The notes under the pieces: model-generated | Told to the model about the DNA's origin: nothing | Databases searched by the model: none | Seen by the model: only the letters and a program-made list of their open reading frames with translations | Shown: piece after piece, positions 23,706-34,092 of the stretch | How positions within the stretch are numbered: position 1 is the first letter of the stretch | How the letters are laid out: the number at the start of each line of letters is the position of its first letter | NCBI RefSeq assembly: GCF_030643825.1 | Contig: NZ_CP101717.1 | Location: 2,935,673-2,999,672 of the forward strand | Direction of reading: 5' to 3' | Source of the DNA: Salinispirillum sp. LH 10-3-1 | Lineage (GTDB): Bacteria > Pseudomonadota > Gammaproteobacteria > Pseudomonadales > Natronospirillaceae | DNA: 64,000 bases | Position numbers and translations under genes: made by a program

Positions 23706-24785
23706 TCAGGCAACGCGCACGTGCCACGGCTCAAAACGCACGCCGTAGCGGTTGTCGACCGTATAACGAATCTTGGTGTAACCCATTTCCTGCAGTTTGC
23801 GAAACTCGCGTGTAGCGGCAAATTCTGAAGAGAAGTTGCCTAAGCCCAAGCCCACTTTACCAACATCGAAGTCACCCAACGCATGGAAAGAGTACCCAGG
23901 CGGCGCCAATGAGCGCGAAGCGCGGGAAATATTGCCGTCGGTTTGAATGGCTTTGGCCAAGAACAGATCAAACTGCTTGGCCATATTGCGTACGCCGGAG
24001 GTGAGAATCAGTGTGTCACCGATATCACGCACGAGACGCTCATACAGCTCAGACGATTCACCACGATACAGAAAGTGACCCGAGCGTGGCACGCGTACCA
24101 CGTCCTGCTCACGAATTTGCTTGGTCAGCTCAATGGTCGTGCGTTCACCGTAGAAGCCAAGTTCGCGCGCATCGCGATGAAACAAGCCGTCCATAAACGC
24201 CAATTCTTGTGGTGTAAACTCACCAATGGTCGGAACGGTACGTGCAAAGCGCAGCATATCGTCCCACGTGAGGATATTGAAATTTCCGAACCCCACCCAG
24301 TCGCGTACCTGCTCCAAGCGCGTGCTCGCCGATACCATAACGCGCATTTCTTGCTCGTTCAGCCAGATATCGCTTTCAAAGTCGTCATCAAAACGACGTA
24401 CGCGCTCGAGATAGTCATCGTCATGCTCGTCCACGCCTTGTCCGTGGTCATGATCATGATCGTGCTCATGATCGTGTTCGCTCTTGTTGGCAAGTTCGGT
24501 AGCGCGCGCTAGGACGTCATCAGGAATCTGAGTTTGGGCCTGAGCCTCCAGATCACGCAGCATCTCAACTTCTTGTCGCGTGCCACGAGCAAATTCTTCG
24601 ATATTCAGAGACAGTTCTTGATGCGCTTTTTCGATGTGCGCGGAATTGCTAATTTCTTGTGCGGTAACGTGTTGATGAGGCACCATCACTTTCTGCCCGA
24701 CTTTATTGTGATACCACACATAGTGGCCACAGGCAGCAGCAGCTCCGGATACAAACAACCCTTCTAAGAAGGTACGTCTCTTCAC
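23706..24785 (-). CDS. Tat-exported M15-family peptidase (D,D-carboxypeptidase-like) with His/Asp-rich linker
   Basis: 359 residues. The N-terminus KRRTFLEGLFVSGAAAACG carries a twin-arginine motif and a cysteine that could be a lipobox. A linker around 105-125 is dense in His and Asp (EHDHEHDHDHDHG), a likely metal-binding tract. The C-terminal domain (about 225-359) resembles M15/VanY peptidases: LILTSGVRNMAKQFDLFL, SFHALGDFDVG and the terminal WHVRV with the zinc His residues. I chose GTG at 24785 because AGAGGA precedes it and the Tat signal then starts the protein. The substrate, probably peptidoglycan, is inferred. Confidence 0.75.
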   Translation of the reverse strand: MKRRTFLEGLFVSGAAAACGHYVWYHNKVGQKVMVPHQHVTAQEISNSAHIEKAHQELSLNIEEFARGTRQEVEMLRDLEAQAQTQIPDDVLARATELANKSEHDHEHDHDHDHGQGVDEHDDDYLERVRRFDDDFESDIWLNEQEMRVMVSASTRLEQVRDWVGFGNFNILTWDDMLRFARTVPTIGEFTPQELAFMDGLFHRDARELGFYGERTTIELTKQIREQDVVRVPRSGHFLYRGESSELYERLVRDIGDTLILTSGVRNMAKQFDLFLAKAIQTDGNISRASRSLAPPGYSFHALGDFDVGKVGLGLGNFSSEFAATREFRKLQEMGYTKIRYTVDNRYGVRFEPWHVRVA

Positions 24786-24950
24786 AACACTATCCTCTTC
24801 GCTCCTTCTCAATCGGCGTTAGGCGCAATATGAGTCCGGTGCAATTCATGGTGTTCAACCAAGGCATTCCTTTAAGGATCGGATACCAAACAGATTGAGC
24901 TATGCCTATCGGCATTACAGCACAGCAATTTAACAGTTTACGATGTTTTT

Positions 24951-26606
24951 TTAAACGGTCGGCATTGTAATTTCCTCTGCCTGCGGCGTTTGCGGCAGGC
25001 TGATATGGAATTGCGTACCCTTACCGATGGCGCTCTCGCACCGAATTTTACCGCGCAAGCGTTGCACCACTAAATTGTAGACAATATTCAGGCCCAGACC
25101 ACTCCCTCCTTGTCCGCGGCGCGTGGTGAAGAAGGGCTCGAAGATGCGCTGGCGAACACTGTCTTTCATGCCCGCGCCGTCGTCACTGAACAGGATACTG
25201 ACACTCTGGTCACGCTCCAGCTCTATATCAATCACAATGCGACCCGATTCTTTTCCCTCAGCAAAACCATGGATGATCGCGTTCATCACTAAATTGGTCA
25301 CGATTTGCGCTAGGGCTCCGGGATAGGTCAACAATTGCAGCGTGTCATCGCCGGTCACCTCTACGGTCACTGCGGTATGCTTAAGGCGCGGCAGCAGGCT
25401 GCGCAAGACGTCCTCAATGTACGAGCGCAGCAGTATTTCTCGTTGCTCCTCGCTCGATTGGTCTACGGCGACCTGTTTGAAACTGCTGATCAACTGCGCA
25501 GCACGGCGCAAGTTGCCCAAAATGATGTCGCAACTCTCCCCGGCACTGCCCAGAAAAGCGTCGAATTGCGTTTTAGTAAGAGCGCCGCTGGCCACAGCTT
25601 GGCGCATGGTACGCACCTCATCATCCAAATGTGACGCAGCGGTCACACTGACCCCCAGAGGGGTATTGACCTCATGGGCTACACCACTGACCAAACCACC
25701 CAACGAGGCCATTTTTTCCGCTTCTACCAAGTCGTCTTGGGCTAATTTCAGCTTGTCGATGGTCTCGGCGAGCGCATCGTTGGCTTGTTGGAGGTCTCGG
25801 GTGCGCTCTTCGACCATTTCTTCCAGATTACTCTGATGCTGCAGTATCTCGCGATCCCGCTCAGCCAGCCCGATTTGCATTTCCTGCAACGCTTGAAAGG
25901 CGGTACCCAGTTCGTCGCGGCGACGCCCTAAGTCGGCCACTTCTTCACCGGTCATCGCCGGCCCACGATACCCAGGGCTAATGGCATTCACAGCTTTGGC
26001 AAGCAACCCCAACGGGCGGGCTATAAAATGCATAATGCCTATGACCACCGCTAGGGCGAAAATTAACGCCGACATCACCACGATACCGAGGGTGACTCGC
26101 ACCACCGGCCGCAACTGTTCAGCTACCAGGCGTTCAGCCGAATACAGCCGCCCGACACCTAACAACAATTGCTCGCCTCGCACTTCGCGGACGAGGGCGA
26201 AGCGGTATTCGCGCACGGCCCCCAAGGCTGGGTCGATATGATCGTAGCGTTCGATGGCGTTTGCGGGGGCATCCGGCGTGCCCCGGTCAACCAATAATTC
26301 CCCTGCACTGAGGCGCACTGACTCAGTGGTGTCAATTATTTCAACCCCAGACACATAGGGGTTACGTGCCATGGCGGCGGCTTGGGCGGCCACCGAAGAT
26401 TCCTCAAAGTTCCACAGTGAGTCCGCCACCAGCGGCGAGAAGTTCTCGATGGTATACAGAATGGAGGCCTCGCGGTTGCGCTGCTCCAAAGATTCGCTCA
26501 TAAAATACTGAGCGCCCGCGGTGATCAACGTCAGCAACAAGAAGAAGCTCAACGCATAGACAACCAACTTGTATGCCAAGCCATTGCGCTGCACGGAAAT
26601 ATTCAC
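24951..26606 (-). CDS. Membrane sensor histidine kinase with HAMP domain (orphan)
   Basis: 551 residues. A membrane helix near the N-terminus (LVVYALSFFLLLTLITAGA), an extracytoplasmic sensor of about 130 residues, a second helix (VTLGIVVMSALIFALAVVIGI), HAMP, a coiled coil (EEMVEERTRDLQQANDALAE), phosphoacceptor box GVAHEVNTPLG (His311) and ATPase motifs NLVMNAIIHG, DDGAGM, GGSGLGLNIVYN. No response regulator lies beside it. GTG at 26606 is preferred since AAGAGG is five bases upstream; another GTG two codons earlier overlaps that site. The signal is unknown. Confidence 0.88.
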   Translation of the reverse strand: MNISVQRNGLAYKLVVYALSFFLLLTLITAGAQYFMSESLEQRNREASILYTIENFSPLVADSLWNFEESSVAAQAAAMARNPYVSGVEIIDTTESVRLSAGELLVDRGTPDAPANAIERYDHIDPALGAVREYRFALVREVRGEQLLLGVGRLYSAERLVAEQLRPVVRVTLGIVVMSALIFALAVVIGIMHFIARPLGLLAKAVNAISPGYRGPAMTGEEVADLGRRRDELGTAFQALQEMQIGLAERDREILQHQSNLEEMVEERTRDLQQANDALAETIDKLKLAQDDLVEAEKMASLGGLVSGVAHEVNTPLGVSVTAASHLDDEVRTMRQAVASGALTKTQFDAFLGSAGESCDIILGNLRRAAQLISSFKQVAVDQSSEEQREILLRSYIEDVLRSLLPRLKHTAVTVEVTGDDTLQLLTYPGALAQIVTNLVMNAIIHGFAEGKESGRIVIDIELERDQSVSILFSDDGAGMKDSVRQRIFEPFFTTRRGQGGSGLGLNIVYNLVVQRLRGKIRCESAIGKGTQFHISLPQTPQAEEITMPTV

Positions 26607-26846
26607 ACACACCTCTTCGTTAATTTATAACACCCAACGTTTTGGCTTTATCTCTGTACTCTATTATCATGTGTCTTTGAGCGCTCGCTGCAGCGCTTTA
26701 GTTTTTGCGAAGCTCTAAGCTAAGTATTGACAGCAATGGAGATTTGTCAAAAACCGCGCCTTTTCTTTAAGCTCACAGAGAATAGCCATGCTCGTTGCCC
26801 ACCCAGTCCAATGTTCCGCCGTCGACTTACGTGATGCAGGCTCTGC

Positions 26847-27794
26847 ATGCTGAAACGTGGTCAGCCAACGGTTATTGGCCTAATCCTAACGCCGGGCTTT
26901 GCGGTCGGCAGCCTCGGGGCGTTACTGGACGTACTGCGAGCACTGCAGGAAATTGAAGCGCCCGAGCTAAAAATTCGGGTATTCGCGGTGCCCGACACCC
27001 AAGCCGATGACTGGCCCGTGGCCTGGCCCAGTGAGCCGCTGCCGGACCTATTGCCAGACACTATTCGGCATTGGTTCGTTATGGGCGGCCCGGCCCGCAA
27101 GCCCGAAACACGCAGCCCACTGATGACAGCTCTGCAAGGCGCCAATCAATACGCCTGCTGGTGTGGCGTAGCGCATGGCAGCATGTGGCTGGCAGCGGCT
27201 GGCCTGCTTGACGGCCATGAAGCGACCATCAATATACCGGCCGACCTGGATTGGCAACCCTCTTCTTCCATTCGACGCAGCGCACGCGTCGTCTGCGTAG
27301 ACCGCGACCGATTTACCTGTTTGGGCAACAGTGCCGCACGTGACCTTGGTCTGGCGTGGGTAACACACTATTTCAGCCCCGCGCTCGCCAGTCAGCTGGA
27401 TAGCTACCTGTTGGCCGAGCGTACGCCGACCGACCCTGCCTATGCTGGTGCGCCGAGCGATTTGCCCGCAGGCTTGCATGAGGTGAACAGCCTGATGCAC
27501 AACAACATTCAAGAACCACTGACCGCCGACGAGTTGGCCGGCCTGATTGGCGTGTCACGCCGCCAACTTGAGCGCTGGTATAAAGAGTACTTCAATTCTT
27601 CACCGGCGCGCTATTACTTGCAGATCCGCTTGGATCAAGCCAAGTTAATGCTGCAGCAGAGCAAAGACTCGGTGGCAGACATTGCCATGGCGACCGGATT
27701 CTCCAGCCCGGCGCACTTTGCCACCTGCTACCGCAAGGCCTTCGGCCTGTCCCCGTCTGCCGTACGCCAACACCCACGGCGACGACGCTTCTAA
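26847..27794 (+). CDS. AraC-family regulator with DJ-1/PfpI-like domain, ArgR-type
   Basis: 315 residues. N-terminal DJ-1/PfpI (GATase1-like) domain of about 190 residues with the cysteine-containing elbow YACWCGVAHGSMWLAAAGLL, then a C-terminal AraC DNA-binding domain (about 215-310): EPLTADELAGLIGVSRRQLERWYKEYF and VADIAMATGFSSPAHFATCYRKAFG. In Pseudomonas an AraC-type ArgR sits upstream of the aru operon and activates arginine catabolism. The position here, just before astC, supports the same role. It is divergent from the kinase gene. Confidence 0.82.
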   Translation: MLKRGQPTVIGLILTPGFAVGSLGALLDVLRALQEIEAPELKIRVFAVPDTQADDWPVAWPSEPLPDLLPDTIRHWFVMGGPARKPETRSPLMTALQGANQYACWCGVAHGSMWLAAAGLLDGHEATINIPADLDWQPSSSIRRSARVVCVDRDRFTCLGNSAARDLGLAWVTHYFSPALASQLDSYLLAERTPTDPAYAGAPSDLPAGLHEVNSLMHNNIQEPLTADELAGLIGVSRRQLERWYKEYFNSSPARYYLQIRLDQAKLMLQQSKDSVADIAMATGFSSPAHFATCYRKAFGLSPSAVRQHPRRRRF

Positions 27795-27947
27795 GCACGG
27801 CCAGCGGTCTTCCCGCGCCCCGCACGTTCGCCGCCCTCACTTAATGTCCGTGGGGGCGCATTTCCACAAATCCATGTCGCAATTGCAAACGCACGTTCCC
27901 ACAGAGAGGGATACACTGCTGTGCAACAAAAAGAAGGTTTTAATATT

Positions 27948-29162
27948 ATGACTGACTTACATCCTAATCGCGCTTTGTTCGACCAAGTAATGGTTCCTAA
28001 CTACTCTCCTGTGAGCGTCATCCCCGTTAAAGGTGAAGGCTCTCGTCTGTGGGATCAGGAAGGCCGTGAATACATTGACCTCGCTGGCGGCATCGCCGTT
28101 AACTCGCTGGGTCACTGCCACCCCGAGCTGGTCGCTGCGCTCAAAGAGCAAGCCGACAAGCTGTGGCACCTGTCTAACGTGTACACCAACGAGCCAGCAC
28201 TGAATCTGGCCAAGCAGTTGTGTGACCTGACGTTCGCTGACCGTGTGTTCTTCGCTAACTCAGGCGCTGAAGCTAACGAAGCTGCGCTGAAACTGGCCCG
28301 CCGTTACGGTTGGGATAAAGTCGGCGAAGAGAAGCATGAAATCATCTCTACCCGCGGTTCGTTCCACGGTCGTACGCTGTTTACCGTGACCGTAGGCGGC
28401 CAGGAAAAGTACACCGAAGGTTTCCGTCCGGCTCCTGGTGGCATCACGCACATTGCCTACAACGACATCGCTGCGTTGGAAGCTGCCATCAGCGACAAGA
28501 CCTGTGCTGTAATGCTGGAACCCGTGCAGGGTGAAGGCGGCGTACGCCCAGCGGACAAGGCTTACTTGGAAGCAGCTCGTCGTCTGTGTGACAAGCACGA
28601 TGCCTTGTTGATTTTCGACGAAGTACAAACCGGTGTCGGCCGCTCTGGCAAGCTGTATTCGTACATGACCTACGGCGTAACCCCTGATGTACTGACCACC
28701 GCGAAATCTTTGGGTGGCGGTTTCCCAGTGGGCGCTATGTTGGCCACCGCTGAAGCAGCGAAATGCTTGGTCGTGGGCACGCACGGTTCGACGTACGGTG
28801 GTAACCCACTCGCCTGTGCCGTTGCGGGCAAGGTACTGGACATCGTGAGCCGCCCAGAAGTATTGGCTGGTGTTGAAAGCCGCCACACACGCCTGAAGAA
28901 CCACCTGGAGGAAATCAACGCCAAGCACAACATCTTCACAGAAGTGCGTGGTCAAGGTCTCTTGATCGGTGCTGAACTGACCGAAGCTTGGCACGGTAAG
29001 GCCAAAGACTTCGTCAACGCGGCGCTGGAAGAAGGCGTGATGATTCTGGTCGCCGGTCCTAACGTTTTGCGTATGGCACCGTCTTTGGTGATTCCAGAAG
29101 CCGACATCGATGCGGCTATGGTCGGCCTCGAGCGCGCCATCGCCAAAGTACTGGCGGCCTAA
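27948..29162 (+). CDS. astC: Succinylornithine/acetylornithine aminotransferase (AstC/AruC)
   Basis: 404 residues, class III aminotransferase. PLP lysine in [18 protein letters not shown]; also [42 protein letters not shown] and [14 protein letters not shown]. It transaminates succinylornithine in arginine breakdown and can serve as ArgD. The ATG at 27948 follows AAGAAGG; a GTG at 27921 is less likely. A TGTCGC at 27875-27880 with following A-rich bases loosely fits an ArgR half-site. First gene of the AST operon. Confidence 0.9.
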   Translation: MTDLHPNRALFDQVMVPNYSPVSVIPVKGEGSRLWDQEGREYIDLAGGIAVNSLGHCHPELVAALKEQADKLWHLSNVYTNEPALNLAKQLCDLTFADRVFFANSGAEANEAALKLARRYGWDKVGEEKHEIISTRGSFHGRTLFTVTVGGQEKYTEGFRPAPGGITHIAYNDIAALEAAISDKTCAVMLEPVQGEGGVRPADKAYLEAARRLCDKHDALLIFDEVQTGVGRSGKLYSYMTYGVTPDVLTTAKSLGGGFPVGAMLATAEAAKCLVVGTHGSTYGGNPLACAVAGKVLDIVSRPEVLAGVESRHTRLKNHLEEINAKHNIFTEVRGQGLLIGAELTEAWHGKAKDFVNAALEEGVMILVAGPNVLRMAPSLVIPEADIDAAMVGLERAIAKVLAA

Positions 29163-29175
29163 GGGAGTAATGTCA

Positions 29176-30177
29176 ATGTGGCAGGTCAAACCCATCGATG
29201 CGCGGGACCTCCCGGCGCTGGAAGCACTCTTACATGCCAATCCGCTGCGGTTGAGCACGCTACCTCCGGTACGTGACCAACTGGCCGAGCGTATTTCCAC
29301 CGCGCAACAAGGCTTTGCCGGACTGGATAGCATGGCAACATTGCTGTTTGGCCTGCACGATGACGACGGACACCTGCTCGGCATCAGCGGCATTCAGCCG
29401 TACGCCGGTGCTGATGAGCCCTTCTACAGCTATCGTATTGACGAGCTGGTGCATGCCTCACGTCATCTCAGCATCAATCAGCGCCAGTCGGTGCTGTACC
29501 TGTCGCATGAGTTGACCGGGCAAACCAGCCTGTGTTCTTTCTCGTTGACGGCCGCCTTGCGCGGTACTGCAGCCTTCGATTTGCTGTCACGGTCGCGCCT
29601 GCTGTACATGGCAGCACATCGTCACGCCTTTGCTGACGAGTTGATCTGTGAAATCCAGGGTATTTGGGATGGCGCCGGGCAAAGCTTGTTCTGGAAAAGT
29701 GTCGGCCAGCTGTTTTTCGGCTTGGACTTCATCACCGCCGATCATCAGTGTTCGTTACACGGCAAGACCGTGATTGCGGAGCTTTTGCCGCCCTATCCGA
29801 TTTACACCACCTTGCTGCCCGAGGCCGTGCAAGAAGCCATCGGCGAAGCGCATCCAGGTGCCCAACGCACCATCAACTGGCTGGCGCACGAAGGGCTGAG
29901 CAAGACACGGTTTGTTGACCCCTTTGATGCGGGCCCAACCTTCCGTGGTGTATTGGATGATTTAACCTCTATGCAGGCCATTCGCCCCGTTCAGGCGGTG
30001 CAAGCAGGCACCCCCGCAGCACCAACCCCTTGGCTGGTAAGCCAGGGTGAAGGCGCTGATTTTCAATGTGTGCTGGTGCAGGGCGAGATGATTGATGATG
30101 TGCTGCACTGTGCCGGTGAACTGACTCTGGCGGCGAACACCCCCAGCCTGGCCCTTCCCTTGGAGGCTGCAGCATGA
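29176..30177 (+). CDS. aruF: Arginine N-succinyltransferase, alpha subunit (AruF)
   Basis: 333 residues. One of two related subunits that transfer succinyl from succinyl-CoA to arginine, the entry step of the AST route. AstA-family blocks: FGLHDDDGHLLGISGIQPYAG, YLSHELTGQTSLCSFSL, GQSLFWKSVGQLFFGLDF and FVDPFDAGPTFRG. ATG at 29176 is at the right distance from AGGGAG; an ATG two codons earlier is too close. It overlaps aruG by four bases. Confidence 0.9.
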   Translation: MWQVKPIDARDLPALEALLHANPLRLSTLPPVRDQLAERISTAQQGFAGLDSMATLLFGLHDDDGHLLGISGIQPYAGADEPFYSYRIDELVHASRHLSINQRQSVLYLSHELTGQTSLCSFSLTAALRGTAAFDLLSRSRLLYMAAHRHAFADELICEIQGIWDGAGQSLFWKSVGQLFFGLDFITADHQCSLHGKTVIAELLPPYPIYTTLLPEAVQEAIGEAHPGAQRTINWLAHEGLSKTRFVDPFDAGPTFRGVLDDLTSMQAIRPVQAVQAGTPAAPTPWLVSQGEGADFQCVLVQGEMIDDVLHCAGELTLAANTPSLALPLEAAA

Positions 30178-31223
30178 CCATTATCCGTCCAATTGCTGAA
30201 TCCGATCTCGACTCGCTGATCTCCATGGCGCGAGAGTCAGGTATTGGTGTAACCAGCCTGCCAGACAACCCGGACCTAATGAAGCGCAAACTGGCCCGCG
30301 CCGTGGCGTCTTTTCAACAGCGCCTGACGCCGGAAGAATCGCACTATATTTTTGTTATTCAAGAAACACCCGATGGCCCACCGGTTGGCCTGTGCGGCAT
30401 TGAAGCTCGCATTGGTCGCGATGAGGTGTGGTACAACTATCGCCTCGGCGAAGTGATTCAGGCGTCGAAGGCTTTAGGCCTATACCGTCGCACGCCCACG
30501 TTGTTCCTAAGCAACGACCTGACCGGTGCGACCGAACTGGGTTCACTGTATTTGCGTGAGCCCTATCGCCGTAACCGCAATGGCTCGGTGTTGTCGAAGT
30601 CGCGGTATTTGTTTTTGGCCTCATTTCCTGAACTGTTCAGCAGTCGGGTGATCGCCGAGATGCGTGGTTATTCAGACGCTGACGGCAACTCACCATTTTG
30701 GGATGGCCTGGGGCACCGTTTCTTTAACATGGAATTCAGCGACGCTGACTTCCTGACCGGGTCGGGTGACAAGGTATTCATCGCTGAGTTGATGCCGAAA
30801 TTCCCAATCTATGTGCCCATGCTACCCGCCGATGCGCAAAACGCTATCAGCGCTGTGCACCCGCACACTGAGCCTGCTCTGGCCATGCTGGAAGCCGAAG
30901 GTTTCCGCAAAAACGGTTACGTCGATATCTTCGATGCTGGCCCGGCTGTCGAATGCGAATTGCAGCGCATCGGCGGCGTACAGCGCAGTGAGCGCTTACA
31001 TGCGCGCATTGTCGAACACAAAGAAAAAGACAGTGCCATTCGTCCCCAGTGGATGATTAGCAACGAGCGCTTTTCTGAATTCCGCGCCATCACCGCGACA
31101 CACATCTATCGTGATGGCCCTAACCTTGAGCTCACCCCAGAGCAGGCGGAGATTCTCCGTATCAGCGCGGGCGACCCGATTCGGGTAATGAGCATTAAAC
31201 CTGAGGAGCCGCAAGATGGCTAA
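30174..31223 (+). CDS. aruG: Arginine N-succinyltransferase, beta subunit (AruG)
   Basis: 349 residues, AstA family: DGPPVGLCGIEARIGRDEVWYNYRL, LFLSNDLTGATELGSLYL, SPFWDGLGHRFFNMEFSDADFLTG and VDIFDAGPAVECE. It is a diverged copy of the preceding gene, reflecting the heterodimer used by pseudomonads. A tail after residue 330 is longer than in E. coli AstA. Overlaps with both neighbours show tight coupling. Confidence 0.92.
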   Translation: MTIIRPIAESDLDSLISMARESGIGVTSLPDNPDLMKRKLARAVASFQQRLTPEESHYIFVIQETPDGPPVGLCGIEARIGRDEVWYNYRLGEVIQASKALGLYRRTPTLFLSNDLTGATELGSLYLREPYRRNRNGSVLSKSRYLFLASFPELFSSRVIAEMRGYSDADGNSPFWDGLGHRFFNMEFSDADFLTGSGDKVFIAELMPKFPIYVPMLPADAQNAISAVHPHTEPALAMLEAEGFRKNGYVDIFDAGPAVECELQRIGGVQRSERLHARIVEHKEKDSAIRPQWMISNERFSEFRAITATHIYRDGPNLELTPEQAEILRISAGDPIRVMSIKPEEPQDG

Positions 31224-32682
31224 CGTACACCTAATAGACGGCCAGTGGGTTGCTGGCTCTGGACAATCTTTTGATTCGCGCAATCCGATCACCGATGAAG
31301 TGATCTGGGCTGGACAAGAAGCCAACGCAGCCGACGTTGACGCGGCCGTTAAAGCCGCTAAAACAGCCTTTAAAAGCTGGAAGCGGACGCCGTTAGACGA
31401 GCGCATTGCGCTGCTGCAGCGCTTCAAAGCGCAGCTGGAAACCCATAAAGAATTGCTGGCCAGCACCATTGGCAGCGAGACCGGAAAACCATTGTGGGAG
31501 TCGCGTACGGAAATCGCCGCAATGATGGGCAAGGTCGACTTGTCGATCAACGCGTATCACGAGCGCACCGGTGAACACGCCACCGAACTGCCCGGTGGCC
31601 AGCGCATTTTGCGTCACCGCCCGCACGGTGTAATGGCGGTATTTGGCCCTTACAACTTTCCTGGCCACTTGCCGAACGGGCACATTATTCCAGCCATTAT
31701 CGCTGGTAATACCGTGGTGTTTAAGCCATCCGAGCAGTCTCCGAAAGCCGCTGAAATCACACTAAAGTGCTGGCTTGACGCTGGGTTGCCAGAAGGCGTG
31801 ATCAACCTGGTACAGGGCGCGCGCACAACAGGCGAAGCCTTGGCGCAACACCCTGAGGTAAACGGCATTCTGTTCACCGGCTCAGCAATGACCGGTTTAG
31901 CCATTCAGTCGGCCATTCGCAGTCAGCCGCACAAGATTTTGGCGTTAGAGATGGGTGGTAACAACCCATTGATCATCGGTAAAGAGTTCGATACCCAAGC
32001 CGCCGTATGGGCCGCTTTGCAGTCGGCCTTTATCAGCGCTGGTCAGCGCTGCACCTGTGCACGCCGCATGATGGTGCCCAAGGGCCCGAAAGGCGACGAG
32101 TTCCTCGACGCCTTTGTTAAAGCTTCTGCGGCACTGGTCGCCGGACGCTACGACCAAACAGAGCCAGCGCCATTTATGGGCTCCGTCATCAACGCTGCGA
32201 CGGGCGACAAATTGATGGCCGCACAAGAGAACTGGCTGGCTGCCGGCGGACGCTCGCTGCTGCGCATGGAACAGATTGATGGCCACAAAGCCTTGTTGTC
32301 ACCGGCCATTATTGATCTGACCGGCGTCACCGTAGAAGACGAAGAGTTCTTTGGCCCATTACTGACTGTGCGCCGCTACGATACCTTTGCCGAAGCCATT
32401 GAATTGGCTAACGACACACGCTACGGCTTGTCGGCGGGCTTGTTGAGCCACGATGCAGCTGAATACGCTGAGTTCTTAGAAGACATTCGTGCCGGCATCG
32501 TCAACTGGAACCAGCCTATTACCGGTGCCAGCTCTGCCATGCCGTTTGGCGGTGTAGGCTTGAGCGGCAACTACCGCCCAAGTGCTTATTACGCGGCGGA
32601 TTACTGCGCCTACCCTGTAGCTTCACTGGAGCAGGACACCATTACCCTGCCCGACAACCTGCCACCAGGAATGACACTATGA
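31216..32682 (+). CDS. astD: N-succinylglutamate 5-semialdehyde dehydrogenase
   Basis: 488 residues, NAD-dependent aldehyde dehydrogenase. Catalytic Cys in [11 protein letters not shown], general-base Glu in [13 protein letters not shown]-binding [14 protein letters not shown], and [19 protein letters not shown] typical of AstD. It oxidises succinylglutamate semialdehyde in the AST route. Overlaps aruG by eight bases and astB by four. Confidence 0.94.
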   Translation: MANVHLIDGQWVAGSGQSFDSRNPITDEVIWAGQEANAADVDAAVKAAKTAFKSWKRTPLDERIALLQRFKAQLETHKELLASTIGSETGKPLWESRTEIAAMMGKVDLSINAYHERTGEHATELPGGQRILRHRPHGVMAVFGPYNFPGHLPNGHIIPAIIAGNTVVFKPSEQSPKAAEITLKCWLDAGLPEGVINLVQGARTTGEALAQHPEVNGILFTGSAMTGLAIQSAIRSQPHKILALEMGGNNPLIIGKEFDTQAAVWAALQSAFISAGQRCTCARRMMVPKGPKGDEFLDAFVKASAALVAGRYDQTEPAPFMGSVINAATGDKLMAAQENWLAAGGRSLLRMEQIDGHKALLSPAIIDLTGVTVEDEEFFGPLLTVRRYDTFAEAIELANDTRYGLSAGLLSHDAAEYAEFLEDIRAGIVNWNQPITGASSAMPFGGVGLSGNYRPSAYYAADYCAYPVASLEQDTITLPDNLPPGMTL

Positions 32683-34016
32683 AAGCCTTTGAAGTAAATT
32701 TTGATGGTCTCGTCGGACCGACTCACAACTACGCTGGTTTGTCTTACGGCAACGTCGCGTCAGAGCGTCACCAGAACTTGGTGGCCAAGCCTAAAACGGC
32801 GGCCCTGCAAGGCCTGACGAAGATGCGCACACTGACGGAAATGGGTTTGGTACAGGGTTTGTTGCCGCCGCATGAGCGCCCGCACATGCCGACGTTACGC
32901 GCTCTGGGTTTCAGCGGTACGGACGAACAAGTATTGGCGCGTGTGGCGAAGGACGCACCGGTTGTGCTGTCTGCTGTCAGCTCGGCGTCGGCCATGTGGA
33001 CGGCGAACGCCGCTACGGTTTCCAGCAGTGCTGACACACCGGATCGCAAAGTGCACTTCACGCCCGCTAACCTGAATGCCAAGTTCCATCGTTCTATCGA
33101 ACACCCCGGCACAGGCCGCGCATTGCGGGCGATTTTCTCTGATGAGAAGCACTTCGCGGTACACGATGCCGTACCGAGTTGCCCGCATTTTGGTGACGAA
33201 GGTGCTGCGAACCACACACGCCTGTGTGCAGACTACAACAGCCCGGCGGTTGAGCTGTATGTCTACGGTCAGGTAGCTCTCAATTCTGAAGCGCCGCGTC
33301 CGATGAAGTACCCCGCGCGTCAGACTCTGGAGTCTTGCGAAGCCATTGCTCGCCTGCACGGTTTGACCGACAAGCAAGTGGTGTTTGCGCAGCAGAACCC
33401 GGCAGTGATCGACAAAGGCGTCTTCCACAATGACGTCATTGCCGTGGGTAACCGCAATGTATTGTTCTACCACGAAGAAGCCTTCTTAAACACCGCTGAT
33501 GTACTGCGTGAAATAGATGAGAAGTTGGTGGGCGCTGACCTGATTCCGGTGTGCATCACTAACGATCAGTTGAGCGTTGAAGAAGCCGTCACCAGCTACC
33601 TGTTCAATAGCCAACTGATTTCCTTGGGTGACGACGACATGGCGTTGATCGTTCCTAAGGAATGCGAAGATTCAGCGACGGTACGCAACCTGCTAGACCA
33701 GTTGGTGCACGACGCCAGCAACCCCATCAATAAGGTGGTGGTGATGGATCTGAAACAGAGTATGCGTAATGGCGGCGGTCCTGCTTGTCTGCGTTTGCGT
33801 GTGACACTGAATGAAGAGGAAATCAAAGCGGTATCCAACTGCATTATTACTCCACCGTTGTTTGAAGACCTGACGCAGTGGGTAGAAAAGCATTACCGTG
33901 ATGAGTTGGCTCAGAAAGACTTGGCTGACCCAGCGTTGCTCAATGAGTCACGCACGGCACTGGATGAGTTGACCCGTATTCTCGGTGTAGGCTCGATTTA
34001 CGACTTCCAGCTTTAA
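32679..34016 (+). CDS. astB: N-succinylarginine dihydrolase
   Basis: 445 residues. Removes two ammonia and CO2 from succinylarginine to give succinylornithine. The start [21 protein letters not shown] and [14 protein letters not shown] with the catalytic Cys are AstB signatures; [21 protein letters not shown] holds another conserved His. Last gene of the operon; a strong terminator follows. Confidence 0.95.
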   Translation: MKAFEVNFDGLVGPTHNYAGLSYGNVASERHQNLVAKPKTAALQGLTKMRTLTEMGLVQGLLPPHERPHMPTLRALGFSGTDEQVLARVAKDAPVVLSAVSSASAMWTANAATVSSSADTPDRKVHFTPANLNAKFHRSIEHPGTGRALRAIFSDEKHFAVHDAVPSCPHFGDEGAANHTRLCADYNSPAVELYVYGQVALNSEAPRPMKYPARQTLESCEAIARLHGLTDKQVVFAQQNPAVIDKGVFHNDVIAVGNRNVLFYHEEAFLNTADVLREIDEKLVGADLIPVCITNDQLSVEEAVTSYLFNSQLISLGDDDMALIVPKECEDSATVRNLLDQLVHDASNPINKVVVMDLKQSMRNGGGPACLRLRVTLNEEEIKAVSNCIITPPLFEDLTQWVEKHYRDELAQKDLADPALLNESRTALDELTRILGVGSIYDFQL

Positions 34017-34040
34017 CTGCTGCTTTACCCGCCACAAAGC

Positions 34041-34077
34041 AAAACGGGCAGCTTTCTAGCTGCCCGTTTTCGTTTTT
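34041..34077. terminator. Bidirectional terminator between astB and astE
   Basis: AAAACGGGCAGC and GCTGCCCGTTTT form a 12-base stem around a short loop, followed by CGTTTTT. The A run on the other side allows it to work for the convergent astE as well. Confidence 0.9.
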
Positions 34078-34092
34078 CCTGACCGTTACTGA

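Noticed and set aside
24420-24480. Tandem CATGAT/CATGATCG-like repeats suggesting a CRISPR or regulatory array
   Set aside because: They encode the His/Asp tract of the M15 peptidase in frame; no spacers or constant repeats. No CRISPR array was seen in the window.
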